64,000 nt of DNA, taken from Oreohelix idahoensis (taxonomy: Eukaryota; Mollusca; Gastropoda; Stylommatophora; Oreohelicidae). The stretch spans positions 186,001 to 250,000 of the forward strand of contig JAMPIV010011345.1 in the NCBI GenBank assembly GCA_024509875.1. Direction: 5' to 3'. Below the pieces are notes generated by a model. It did no database searches, was not told where the DNA came from, and saw nothing but the letters and a program-made list of their open reading frames with translations. Both the position numbers and the translations under genes were made by a program. Shown in pieces: positions 33,393 through 42,918 of this stretch (position 1 is the first letter of the stretch; each line of letters starts with the position of its first letter).

Positions 33393-34971
33393 CTTGGCAA
33401 GACGGTCCAGAATTTGTAACTTTGTCTCAGTTATTTAAACACTGATCCTGCAAGGCTGTCCAGAATTTGTAACTTTGTCTCAGTTATTTAAAAACTGACC
33501 TTGCAAGGCTGTCAAGAATTTGTAACTTTGTCTCAGTTATTTAAACATTGACTGGGGAGCCGCGCTAGCGTAGTGGTTACAACACCGCTCTGGCGACCGG
33601 GTGATACAGGATCAAACCCGGGCGACGGCATTTGAGGATTTTTCGTCGACCGGGATTTGGACTGGATTAACTCGAGACCTGGCGAGGACATTTGAAGGAG
33701 TGTCGTCGACCAGGGACTGGCGGCTCCTGAGCCGACCCAGCTGCAATGGGTACCTCCGAAATCGGCGAGTATTTGCCTGAATGGCGAGGGACACCTGTCT
33801 CTGTACAAGAAATAAAGGGATACTCACGTGGAATCAATGTCGGGTTAGACATGAGATAATAACCTGAGATTTCGCCTCGAGTATTAGCGGGCGTACGCAC
33901 AACAACAAAAAAAAAAAAAATAAACATTGACTCCGCAAGACAGTCCAGAATTTCTAACTTTGTCTCAGTTATTTAAACACTGAGCCTGCAAGGCTGTCCA
34001 GAATTTGTAACTTTGTCTCAGTTATTTAAACACTTGAGCCTGCAAGACTGTCCAGAATTTGTAACTTTGTCTCAGTTATTTAAACACTGACCCTGCAAAG
34101 CTGTCCAGAATTTCTAACTTTGTCTCAGTTATTTAAACACTGACCCTGCGAGGCTGTCCAGAATTTGTAACTTTGTCTCAGTTATTTAAACCCTGAGCCT
34201 GCAAGACAGTCCAGAATTTGTACATTTGTCTCAGTCATTTAAACCCTGAGCCTGCAAGGCTGTCCAGAATTTGTAACTTTGTCTCAGTTATTTAAACACT
34301 GACCTTGCAAAGCTGTCCAGAATTTGTAACTTTGTCTCAGTTATTTAAACACTGACCCTGCAAGACAGTCCAGAATTTGTACATTTGTCTTAGTTATTTA
34401 AACCCTGAGCCTGCAAGACTGTCCAGAATTTGTAACTTTGTCTCAGTTATTTAAACACTGAGCCTGCAAGGCTGTCCAGAATTTCTAACTTTGTCTCAGT
34501 TATTTAAACACTGACTCTGCAAGGCTGTCCAGAATTTGTAACTTTGTCTCAGTTATTTAAACACTTAGCCTGCAAGACATTCCAGAATTTGTACATTTGT
34601 CTCAGTCATTTAAACCCTGAGCCTGCAAGGCTGTCCAGATTTTCTAACTTTGTCTCAGTTATTTAAACACTGACTCTGCAAGGCTGTTCAGAATTTGTAA
34701 CTTTGTCTCAGTTATTTAAACACTGACTCTGCAAGACAGTCCAGAATTTGTAACTTTGTCTCATTTATTTAAACACTGACTCTGCAAAACAGTCTAGAAT
34801 TTGTAACTTTGTCTCAGTTATTTAACACTGACCCTGCAAGGCTGTCCAGAATTTGTAACTTTGTCTCAGTTATTTAAACACTTGAGCCTGCAAGACTGTC
34901 CAGAATTTGTAACTTTGTCTCAGTTTTTCTAACTTTGTCTCAGTTATTTAAACACTGAGCCATACAGCTCA
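33393..34971. repeat. 53-bp minisatellite, about 22 copies, with SINE inside
   Basis: The unit contains CTGTCCAGAATTTGTAACTT, then TGTCTCAGTTATTTAAACAC and TGACCCTGCAAGG. Copies vary mainly in the TGACCCTGCAAGG part and in GTAACTTTG versus GTACATTTG, the latter returning at irregular intervals. The SINE at 33554-33921 interrupts the array after about three units. Confidence 0.95.
33554..33921 (+). mobile_element. tRNA-derived SINE, family A, full length
   Basis: Duplicated target AAACATTGACT (33543-33553 and 33922-33932) derives from the minisatellite. The head GGGAGCCGCGCTAGCGTAGT has an A-box-like TAGCGTAGTGGTTACAA and a degenerate B-box GGATCAAACCC. The body contains CTCCTGAGCCGACCCAGC and the tail is A-rich. 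Repeated GTCGTCGACC blocks inside suggest an internal duplication. Confidence 0.9.
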
Positions 34972-35064
34972 TAAGTGAGTTAAAATAGTACTTTCATACT
35001 CAAGAGATTGATGTCCGACCCTTACTTTTCACCAAGAACATCATCCTGTTTGGAAGACTTTGTT

Positions 35065-35700
35065 TGAAAGTTGTAAATGGTAAAGGTAGTCCCAAAGCAG
35101 ATACTGGCATGGGGGAGTGAAGTATTAAAGACTTCATTATACTAGGTCCAGCATTATGAGGTGGGGGTGATAAGTTCCCTTCCTTACTGTCTTTGCCTTC
35201 CTTAAATGAACAGCAAGGAGCCGCGCTGGTGTAATGGTTACCACACTGCACTGGCAATCGGGTGATCCAGGTTCAAGCCTGGGCGAGGACATCTGAATGA
35301 GTGTCATCGACCAGGACTTTAATCCAGTCCAAGTCCCGGTCGATGACACTCGTACTGGATTAATTCGAGTCCTGGCGAAGAAATTTGAAGGTGTATCGTC
35401 AACCAGGGACTGGCGACTCCTGAGCCGACCCAGCTCTAATGAGTACCCTCCGAAGATGGCGAGTATCTGCCTGAATGGTGAGTGGACACCTGTCAGTGTA
35501 CAAAGAAAAAAAGGATACTCACATAAAAATCAGTCTCAGGCTAGATATACTAACCGGAGATTCTCACCTCGAGTAATAGCGAGCGTACGTTTAAAAAAAA
35601 ATCAAGAGCAGAGTCAGGTACCCATTTACAGCTGGGTAGATTGCAATGTGATGCTACCACTTTTCTGTCCAGGAACTCACTAACTGTGCCACAAGAGGAA
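35065..35700 (+). repeat. Dispersed repeat hosting a SINE
   Basis: 35065-35217 and 35599-35680 together match 3205-3375: GGTAGTCCCAAAGCAG, AGTGAAGTATTAAAGACTTC, GAGGTGGG, TTCCTTCCTTACTG, then AGAGTCAGGTACCCATTTAC after the SINE. The insertion point falls where the uninterrupted copy reads GGGAGCAGAATCAGG. Confidence 0.7.
35218..35598 (+). mobile_element. tRNA-derived SINE, family A
   Basis: The head is GAGCCGCGCTGGTGTAATGG with box A TGGTGTAATGGTTACCA and box B GGTTCAAGCCT. It is colinear with 33554-33921 through ATCGACCAGGACT, CTCCTGAGCCGACCCAGC and CTCGAGTAATAGCGAGCGTA, ending in nine A. The target duplication is unclear. Confidence 0.85.
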
Positions 35701-35809
35701 AGCACTCTGGAAGTGGTAGGATAGGATAACCCGTGATTCAGATAATTGACATTCAAGAGCTGTACTTTTATTCACGGAATGATTGTTGAACAAAGTTTAA
35801 ACTTGATCT

Positions 35810-36415
35810 GTTGAATATGAATAGGCAGTTGACAGCGTAGACAGAGAATCACTTTGGAAACTGGTGATGCATTACAGAATCCCCCTGAAGACAAATAACT
35901 TGATAAAGAAAACATGAAGACTTGAAGAGTTCTTCATGAAGGACAGCTTAAAGGACTGTTTGAGGTAAGAACTGGAGTGTGGCAGGGATGTTTGTCATCA
36001 TTTTTCTTACTGCTGGCTTTGATGGAATTATGAAAACTACATTGGTCAACAGAAATGGAATTGAGTGAACTCTGACAAAACAGGTTGATGATCTAGATTT
36101 TGCCAATGATATGGCTGTTCTGTACCATACCTGCAACCAGATGCAAGAAAAAATAAAAATATTTGAGAGGTTGCAGCAATTAGGTATGAAAATACAAAGA
36201 TTATGAGAATGTATGCAGGAAATGATAACAAGATAGCACTTGAAGAAACGTTTCTACAAGTTGTAGAGTCATAAAAATATATTGGCGGCAATATAGACAA
36301 AGATAGAGGGACAGACATTAATATCAAAATGAGAACACAGAAGGCAAGCTTTCATTCACTAAGAAATATATAGAAATCAAGAGAAATCACGTCCAACACA
36401 AAAATAAGAATGCAA
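35810..36415 (+). pseudogene. Decayed LINE reverse transcriptase
   Basis: The frames, broken by stops, spell recognisable blocks: ACAGCGTAGACAGAGAATCA (the D-S-V-D-R-E-S part of the palm), GTGTGGCAGGGATGTTTGTC (GV.QGC.LS) and VDDLDFANDMAVL, where the catalytic FADD has become FAND. The end, ATCACGTCCAACACAAAAAT, matches the start of the fragment at 20520. Confidence 0.65.
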
Positions 36416-36419
36416 GATT

Positions 36420-37080
36420 AACAAGATTGTCAGGATATATAATAGTAGGCGATATTAGAACTTCAACACTTTTATTCAGTATTAAAAATCTATTTGCTGG
36501 CAAAATATTGCCATTTTGTCTAATAATCTTCGTTGCTGTATAACATATATAATAGGACAGAGTGAAGTGTAACACAGTGTGACAGTATAGAGTAACAATA
36601 TTGTATAGCACAATAATATAACAGTATTTTATTATAAGCATTATTGTGTAACATTATAATACAACACTATATTATAACATTTTCGTATAACAATATTTTG
36701 TAGTTTTATTTTGTAATATAACATTGTACTATATTATAGTATAACATTATAGTACAAAAATTATAGGTGTCAAGTTGTTCAAAAATGCAATAACTAACTG
36801 GATAGCTTTTGACAAACTGAAGATGATTTAATTTTGAAACAGGATTGTTTAAATGATTAAATAAAATACAATATGCGATTTTAAACAAAACTCAATGTTA
36901 ATTATTTTAAAAAGTAGAGAATGTATACTCTGAAACATCCACACTGAAAACAAAGAAATAATACAGCTGGCTGGAATTACTGACAGCCTGCTAACAACAC
37001 ACAATATCAAAGGCACTCTGCAATGAATACCAAGATACACAAAGATACCAGGCACTGAAAAAAGCAGAAAAACTAGCAAA
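36420..37080. other. No gene recognised
   Basis: Very AT-rich sequence with many short TATAATA/GTATAACA repeats between 36540 and 36770. No coding signal was seen. Confidence 0.5.
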
Positions 37081-37465
37081 ATTGAGCAAGCATGGTTTAA
37101 ACAAACACTCCAATCAACATTCAGAAAGCTAAACTAATACTCCAAAACTTTAAAGAGGAATGACTTGAACTGATAGGCAAAACATCTACTGGACTTATCA
37201 TGTATAAAGAAATGGCCCACCCAAACAAAAAATGACAACATCAACAAACCATGATATTCGGAGCACAGCACACATTTTCACATTATGAACAGAACAAATG
37301 AGACTCCATAAGCACTTAAACAAATTAAACCCCGCATATGAACCTAACTGCTGCAGATGAAGGCCCTACCTATCCACAGAAAATAGAATGTTTCAACAAT
37401 CACACACACTCTGTTGAGTACAACAGCAAAAACACTGAAACAGCTGATTAAAATACAAATATGAC
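37080..37465 (+). pseudogene. Possible decayed LINE C-terminal Cys/His region
   Basis: Shifted frames read like the end domain seen at 7797 and 55290: ATGGCCCACCCAAACAAAAA, ATTCGGAGCACAGCACACAT (the FRLRT-H block) and AAACAAATTAAACCCCGC (HLNKLNP). It is weak and full of stops. Confidence 0.35.
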
Positions 37466-37469
37466 GTGT

Positions 37470-38200
37470 GTCAAAATATAAAAATAATTACTAATATTAT
37501 AAAATGGGGCATGTTATGAAACAATCAAAATGAAATATCTGAATTAAGCCAAAGTATAGAATGAGTTATTTATCATGCATGGTAAATATTGAAAACAATT
37601 AATCTGATTGAAGAGATTAATTTATTTATAAAAAAAATGGGGATTATACAGAACATAATGATGAATTAAAATATATGAAAATGGTTTTGTGAGCTAAAGA
37701 TAAGGTAATTTTCAATAAATAAAAGGATCCTTTGATTTGATCTCCAGCTCCATTTCCCACTTTCTTTTGGCTGGGGATGATATAAGGGAATATCATGAAC
37801 TGCTTTGACAATCTGAGAAAACCATGGACCAGTTAGTTCCTCATTAAACCTAGAATAGTTTAAGAAATGCAAACTGACTTGTCATATATAATGGAACAAC
37901 TGAACACTGATGGTTCAATAATGAACCTCAAGCAGAATACAAAAGCTGAGTAATAATCCTTGATTTTGCATGCATATTTTCAAATTTTAAATTAACTTGG
38001 AAAAAGAATAGCGCAAGAGGAAGCCAAAGTAACTGGAACATGATGGAAAAAAATTGGTGTCGAATTGGTGCAGCCTTATGTTCCATGAAAAATATGAATG
38101 ATTATAGTGAAAGAATGGATGGATAATTATTAACGGAATAAACAAACTGGTGGAGGGATAAATCAGCACCTGCATGGATGAGTAAATTAAAACAAGGATG
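37470..38200. other. No gene recognised
   Basis: AT-rich intergenic sequence with no repeat or exon recognised. Confidence 0.5.
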
Positions 38201-38204
38201 TTGT

Positions 38205-38420
38205 TGTTCAACTAGGGCTGCTGAGCTTGTTGCTCTTTTGCAGCCAATACCAAATTGAAGACTCATTGGTATTATCTACACAGTAGATCTAGGTCTTGTA
38301 GAACAAACAGCTACAGAAACCCCTGCCTCAAGAGCACATGAATGCTTTGTTGTAGACTGCCTACAAGTGGTGACTCCATTTAATACTCTATATGGAGTGA
38401 AAAGGGAAATGATGATAATT
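38205..38420 (+). repeat. Dispersed repeat pair
   Basis: 38205-38300 (GTTGTTCAACTAGGGCTGCT, then GCCAATACCAA, TTGGTATTATCTACAC and AGTAGATCTAGG) matches 48370-48500, and in reverse a short piece at 42185-42230. 38300-38420 continues with CTACAGAAACCCCTGCCTC and ends TGGAGTGAAAAGGGAAATGA, as in the repeat at 4455. Confidence 0.65.
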
Positions 38421-38620
38421 TATCTTTCCTTATCTTATCTTTCCTAACCTTCTAAACTTAACTTATGTCCCTTGGAGCCATTATCTTGGGTTTTCTCTTT
38501 CGTCTTGTCCACCCAAAGTGTAACAATGTTGAGGAGCTGGAACACTATCTTAATAAAAGTGCTTCGTTTGATGATGTGGGCAGCGAAGGCACTCATTATC
38601 GTAAAGTACGAGAGTATGCT

Positions 38621-38888
38621 GAGCCGAGGTAGCATAGTGGTTAGTGCACTGGCTTCCTAGCGCAGTGTGGTCGATGGTTCGATCCCTAGATGAGGTGGGA
38701 TTTTTTTAGGCCACAAATGGCTCCTGGGTCGACCCAGCCCCAAATGGGTACCAGAGCAACTCTGGGAAGGTTAAGGTGGCCGGCGTGACGCTGACCACAT
38801 CACCTCTAGTGTGCCGACGGTCAAGAAAATATGGGCCTAACACTATATTCCCAATATGCCTCATGGGCGTGTAACGGAATCCTTTACC
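38621..38888 (+). mobile_element. tRNA-derived SINE, family B, full length
   Basis: Target duplications TACGAGAGTATGCT (38607-38620) and TACGAGAGTATACT (38889-38902) bound it. The head GAGCCGAGGTAGCATAGTGG has box A TAGCATAGTGG and a perfect box B GGTTCGATCCC 50 bp on. The body CTCCTGGGTCGACCCAGCCC shares its core with family A, and the rest (GGCCGGCGTGACGCTGACC) is specific. It ends GGGCGTGTAACGGAATCC without a long A tail. Confidence 0.9.
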
Positions 38889-38902
38889 TACGAGAGTATA
38901 CT

Positions 38903-39872
38903 ACACATACTTACATTCTTCAAAGACTATTTTAATGTCCACAACCGAAGAATTCATCATATTGCCTTCATCCTCTAGCCTTCAACCTTTCTCTTGATTA
39001 TAATTTTCAGCAAACTGTTAATTTTCTTCATAATATTACTGGATTTAGATCTTTCATTGTGTCTTTTTGTCTTTCCAAGTTTTGTTTTGCTTTTTATTTT
39101 CCCACAATATCTTTTTTTACTCCTAAAAATATCTCCCATTCTTAGGTATCTACACTGCAAGAGCCTTGTTTCTTCCAAATGCTAATTTTGTATCTGGGAT
39201 TTCATACCACACAATAAACACAGACAGTACACTGGGAGAATGAAGCTGCCGATTGCACCAAATGGCGATGCTCCCTATAGCACCACTTCAGATTGGTGAA
39301 AAGAAGCTCTCACAACAAGTAGAAGACAAAAGAACACGCTAAAAGGAGCACCAGGAAAAAGCAGCAGAGGGTTATCACCTTAAGGGCACATTCTCATAAT
39401 CAGTTGATTGAAGGAGACTACTATCTGAACCAGTGATTAGATGGTCGAACTGATAACAATATACAAGAATGAATCTTGTAGGAAATATTTAACACTGAAA
39501 TAATTGTGGTGTGAATATAAATGAAACAATAAATTACAGATTTAATACCTGAAACAATGATATAAATGTAGGTATAACTGGACAAAAAGATGGATGATGA
39601 AATAAATGAACAAAAACAAGTGTAACAATATGTAAATAATACAAAGATGGTACCAGTGTATTTGTTGGATAGAGAAATTGGAAGCTAATGAGAAAGAAAG
39701 AGAAACCAATACATGAATATACATTGATTTAAAAAATGATGAAGGAATGAGAGACCTTTGCACATAGCACCACAGAAAGCAATTCAGACATACTGAAATA
39801 TTTCAGAAAGTACTGTATACAGCACCACTCAGCAGTTACACATAACACGCTAATTCTTCAAACTGGCGTTGG
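38903..39872. other. No gene recognised
   Basis: AT-rich sequence. Open frames of 60-70 codons have low-complexity content only. Confidence 0.5.
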
Positions 39873-40037
39873 TGTGCGAACGAGCAATTTTTTTTTTTTT
39901 TTTTTTTCTTTGGGTCTAATATTTTGCTGTGATACCCTGTTCAACCAAAACCCATTGAAGGGTTGCAAACGGTTATATTGGGGTATATAGTGTGTTAACA
40001 TCTTCGCTGGTATCATTTTCCTAGTCCTGGAAATGAT

Positions 40038-40055
40038 TAGCCCTGAAAAGGACTA
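40038..40055 (-). promoter_or_regulatory. Histone-type stem-loop, 3'UTR distal
   Basis: The minus strand reads TAGTCCTTTTCAGGGCTA: a seven-pair stem with one G-U and the loop TTTC. Histone mRNA ends have a six-pair stem and a four-base UUUC-type loop (GGCYCUUUUCAGRGCC). The outer pairs differ from the 5'UTR copy yet still pair. Confidence 0.5.
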
Positions 40056-40221
40056 CTAGCTGACTGTCTGGATCCTTCGTCGTTGCTTGTATTTTTATGG
40101 TGTCGTGGCGTTCTCATGGAGTTCCTTTCCTGCCTTACAGGTTACAAACGGTTGTATTGCGGTATATAGGGTGTTAGCGTTAGTCTTCGTTGGTATCGCT
40201 TTCCGAGTCCTTGAGCTGATT

Positions 40222-40237
40222 GTTCCTGAAAAGGACC
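40222..40237 (-). promoter_or_regulatory. Histone-type stem-loop, 3'UTR proximal, one mismatch
   Basis: The minus strand reads GGTCCTTTTCAGGAAC. The loop and four inner pairs are kept and one G-A mismatch interrupts the stem. It lies about 20 bp after the ORF1 stop codon. Confidence 0.4.
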
Positions 40238-40257
40238 ACTAGCTGCCTGTTCTGTAG

Positions 40258-42063
40258 CTACTTGTTGTCTGTTACCGGTTTGTGTTGTTCAAAGGCTGTC
40301 GCTATTATTTTTGGTAGCATCTCCATTATGGTTTTTAAAATTATGTTTATTTCCGCTGCTTCTCTTCTTTCTAGTTTGCTTTGTATTTCCTGCACGATTT
40401 CGGTTTTTATTTTGTCTTTAGTTTCTTTGTTTTGTTCTCTACTTTTTGTAAGGGTATCCTCAGCTATCTTTCTCTCTGTTTCAATTCTTTTGAGGATTTC
40501 TTCATTCTCTTCCTTTAGCTCTGTGAGTTTGACGATGTCGACTTCTATCTCGTGTTTGATAGTTTTCATTTCCTGTAATATTGCCTGGGCGCTCTGTACG
40601 GCTCCTATTGTTTCGTCTCTTATGGCATCTGAGTCTTCGTTGTGTTGCTTGTTCGTCTCGACTTTGAGTTGTTGTTTTATGTCTCGCATATCTGTGGCTA
40701 GTCTTATCAGCTGGGCTCTTGTGTGCTGTTCTTGTTTACCAGTGCCGCCTGAAGCCACTCGGTTTCTTGCTTCTCTGAAGGAGATGTTTTTGGTTACAGA
40801 TTCCTTCAGTATGGCCTTTGTTTCATAGAAGGTCGGACAGCCACGGTATCTTGCTCCGTGGTTCCCAAGACAGTTTGCGCAGGTTCTGTTGGAGTTGCGC
40901 ACTTTATAGTTATCATCATTTTTCGCATGAGGACATTCATTGTAAGTGTGACTTCCCGCACAGTATCGACAAACTGCCTCTCTCCTGCATGTTTTCTTAG
41001 TGTGCGAGAATTGCTGGCAGTTTGAGCACTGCATAACAGGAGGGATGTACTCTTCTGTTTTTCGACATCTATCGTCTAGGTTGAGTTGCCTTGGTCTTGA
41101 AGTCCCCTCGATAGTTAGGATAACTAGGTTTGTGTCCTTCTTGTCCCATGTCTTCAGTCTTTCAACCTGTGTTATGTTGATGTTCTTGTTTTCTTCTTGT
41201 AGGCGGCTGTGGACCTCTTGTGTGGACCGGCTGTTGTCGATCCCTCTCACAACTATCTTTTTGGTCTTCTTGAATATTTCCACAGTAGCTTTAATCTGGT
41301 GGGGCAGCTGGACTTCTTTGTGTCCGGATTCAAGTTCGACCATCAGTTGGTTTGTTTTCTCCGTCTTGTTTAGAGTTATGATAACTCCGTTGTCGTGTCT
41401 TGAAACTTTAGATATGCTTCTCCTGCCCGTTATTGACTCAAGTATGCCGATTACTTTGTCGTCGGGTAGGGCCCTGAGCGAGGCCTCACCTCCAGACATC
41501 TGGGTGATCTTAATTATTCTCTCCTGTAGTGCCACGTTGGATACTGCGTTTTGATGCTTGCGAAGTTGGCACGTTCCAACTTCTGTCTCAGATTGTGTGT
41601 ACGGTCTGCGGGACGGATTCGCATTCTGGGTCGTCTGCATCTGGTCAAGTTTCACCGGAGTTGGCTGGTCACTGTATGTTGGAGACTCGACAATGACATC
41701 TCGTTTTGCCGGTGGATTGATTTTGTTGGGTTTCAATGCTTTGTTACCCTCTGTCTTCGATGTTGCCTTGTCACTGCTCAATGTAGCTACCGCCTCGACA
41801 CCTTGTTTCAGCGGTGATGTTGCTAAGTCTGGTTTCGGAGCTTGTTTGTCATCTGCCTTCGAATCTTTGGGTCGTTCATCGGTCGTAGTATCAGAGGTTA
41901 TGTTGTTCGTCTTCTGAGAACGACTGGCCACGACGCTAGGAGTATCCGTGCTCTCTGGATGCCTCTGTTTGCTCTTTGTAGGTTCTTGCTTGATGCTGCT
42001 GACAAGTGTTTGAGGGCTTGTATATACTTTCCTCTTTTTAGCTTGTTGCTTGGTGCGAGTCAT
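40258..42063 (-). CDS. LINE ORF1 (gag-like) protein with three zinc knuckles
   Basis: 601 codons, ATG at 42061-42063. The N terminus, MTRTKQQAKKRK, resembles the start of histone H3 (ARTKQTARKS). Residues about 15-185 are low-complexity, rich in Lys, Ser, Thr, Pro. About 190-320 looks like an RNA-binding fold (TLNKTEKTNQLMVELESG, TIEGTSRPRQLNLDDRC). Near 340-415 are three knuckles: CSNCQQFSHTKKTC, CRYCAGSHTYNEC and CANCLGNHGARYRGC, a set typical of ORF1 in Jockey/I/CR1-type LINEs. FREARNRV follows, then a long coiled coil (about 460-580). Such proteins bind the element's RNA and escort it back to chromatin. No partner reverse transcriptase is present here. The frame is fully open. Confidence 0.88.
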   Translation of the reverse strand: MTRTKQQAKKRKVYTSPQTLVSSIKQEPTKSKQRHPESTDTPSVVASRSQKTNNITSDTTTDERPKDSKADDKQAPKPDLATSPLKQGVEAVATLSSDKATSKTEGNKALKPNKINPPAKRDVIVESPTYSDQPTPVKLDQMQTTQNANPSRRPYTQSETEVGTCQLRKHQNAVSNVALQERIIKITQMSGGEASLRALPDDKVIGILESITGRRSISKVSRHDNGVIITLNKTEKTNQLMVELESGHKEVQLPHQIKATVEIFKKTKKIVVRGIDNSRSTQEVHSRLQEENKNINITQVERLKTWDKKDTNLVILTIEGTSRPRQLNLDDRCRKTEEYIPPVMQCSNCQQFSHTKKTCRREAVCRYCAGSHTYNECPHAKNDDNYKVRNSNRTCANCLGNHGARYRGCPTFYETKAILKESVTKNISFREARNRVASGGTGKQEQHTRAQLIRLATDMRDIKQQLKVETNKQHNEDSDAIRDETIGAVQSAQAILQEMKTIKHEIEVDIVKLTELKEENEEILKRIETERKIAEDTLTKSREQNKETKDKIKTEIVQEIQSKLERREAAEINIILKTIMEMLPKIIATAFEQHKPVTDNK

Positions 42064-42088
42064 TTTTGTAAATTCTGACGGCTGTGTT

Positions 42089-42104
42089 CGCCCTGAAAAG
42101 GACG
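42089..42104 (-). promoter_or_regulatory. Histone-type stem-loop in the ORF1 5'UTR
   Basis: The minus strand reads CGTCCTTTTCAGGGCG, identical in 16 of 16 bases to the hairpin at the 3' end of the SINEs at 15086 and 16250. It is 25 bp before the ATG, which is not where histone mRNAs carry it. Confidence 0.5.
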
Positions 42105-42189
42105 CTCGTTTTAGTATAGTGCTGTCTTCTCCGCTGTGATCGTTTCGAGTGATGATCCTGTATAATGAAAGATGTGCGAACGAGCAATG

Positions 42190-42840
42190 AGCTCAGCAGC
42201 CCTAGTTAAATGATAACAATAACAATAGCCAGTGCCCAAATCAGAGAAAATAAGAATCTGTGCCAGGTTGCCTTGTAGAAGTGATAATCATGAATTTTGG
42301 CCAAGTTAAAAAAAAAAGACACACACATACACAAATGCATATGTGTACAGGTCACAATTTTTAAAAGCAAAAAACAGGTATTTAAAATTCAAACTAACAG
42401 AACAGAATGTCAGTTAACCATGATGAAAGAACAGAAATAATGTGAATAAAGAAATGTAATCCACATGTCAGGTCATGCATTGCATAAAATATGCATTTAG
42501 TAAAAATTACAGAATATTTTAAAACATTTTAATGGAATTTTTTTCACTACAAAGATGTTTACGATTACTATGACAATGCTAACATTTAATAAATATTCAA
42601 TAGGCAGTTAATTATCAGTTATACACCAGATTTTAAAAAGTTTAAAAACAGCATTCAAAAGAATTAAAAATTCTACAGCAGCATAGCAACAGCAATCATA
42701 CACACACATATATACACAGAAAGTGACAAAGAATTCATTAGAGACAAAAGATGGACAATAATATATATAAATGGATAGACACAGCCAGACAGATAATGGG
42801 TGGATGGTAAGAAATAGGATGGCCACTTTCGTGCAGTCAT
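42190..42840. other. No gene; 3'UTR of the Ig-domain gene may lie here
   Basis: 42190-42230 is a short reversed copy of the repeat at 38205. The rest is AT-rich. On the minus strand it follows the stop codon at 42845, so it may hold the 3'UTR; no single polyadenylation signal stands out. Confidence 0.45.
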
Positions 42841-42844
42841 GTGA

Positions 42845-42918
42845 TCAAAACTCCTGAAATGACTGGTCAAGAAGTTCTTCCTCAGGGTTCAAATGGTGCT
42901 TGAGTTCTGTCTTTTCCA
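42845..42918 (-). CDS. Ig-domain membrane protein, last coding exon (cytoplasmic tail)
   Basis: The acceptor AATGTTTCTTGCAG is followed in phase 1 by LEKTELKHHLNPEEELLDQS and then FQEF with TGA at 42845-42847. It joins the transmembrane exon exactly (T plus TG gives Leu). The tail lines up with the juxtamembrane part of L1-family proteins, where a KRNxGG.Y block is followed by a charged stretch and then F-x-E-Y. In that family about 60-100 more residues follow, including the ankyrin-binding FIGQY; here the stop comes right after FQEF. It is either a short paralogue or one alternative terminal exon. Confidence 0.7.

Larger units (their letters stand above)
39950..40256 (-). repeat. Tandem duplication in the element's 3'UTR
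   Basis: Two units about 184 bp apart share, on +, GGTT.CAAACGGTT.TATTG, GGTATATAG.GTGTTA, a TCTTCG.TGGTATC block, a CCTGAAAAGGAC hairpin and ACTAGCTG.CTG. They differ at roughly a fifth of positions, so the duplication predates this insertion and is likely a family trait. Confidence 0.8.
39889..42172 (-). mobile_element. ORF1-only retroelement with poly(A) and 16-bp target duplication
   Basis: TGTGCGAACGAGCAAT lies at 39873-39888 and 42173-42188. Between them is 2284 bp that reads on the minus strand as a short 5'UTR (about 109 bp), one 601-codon gag-like frame, a 350-bp 3'UTR with a tandem duplication, and a run of about 19 A. There is no reverse transcriptase or endonuclease. It is therefore either an autonomous-looking LINE reduced to ORF1 (the situation described for mammalian HAL1) or a retroposed subgenomic transcript. 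The intact frame and perfect duplication suggest it is young. Confidence 0.9.

Noticed and set aside
33393..34971. CRISPR-like array
   Set aside because: The 53-bp period has no unique spacers; the variation is ordinary minisatellite drift.
38621..38700. tRNA gene
   Set aside because: A and B boxes are present but the acceptor and anticodon arms do not form; this is the head of a SINE with target duplications. The same holds at 14800-14864, 33554 and 35218.
40220..41917. Cysteine/serine-rich open frames on the + strand
   Set aside because: Antisense shadows of the ORF1 gene; they vanish once codon structure is read on the minus strand.
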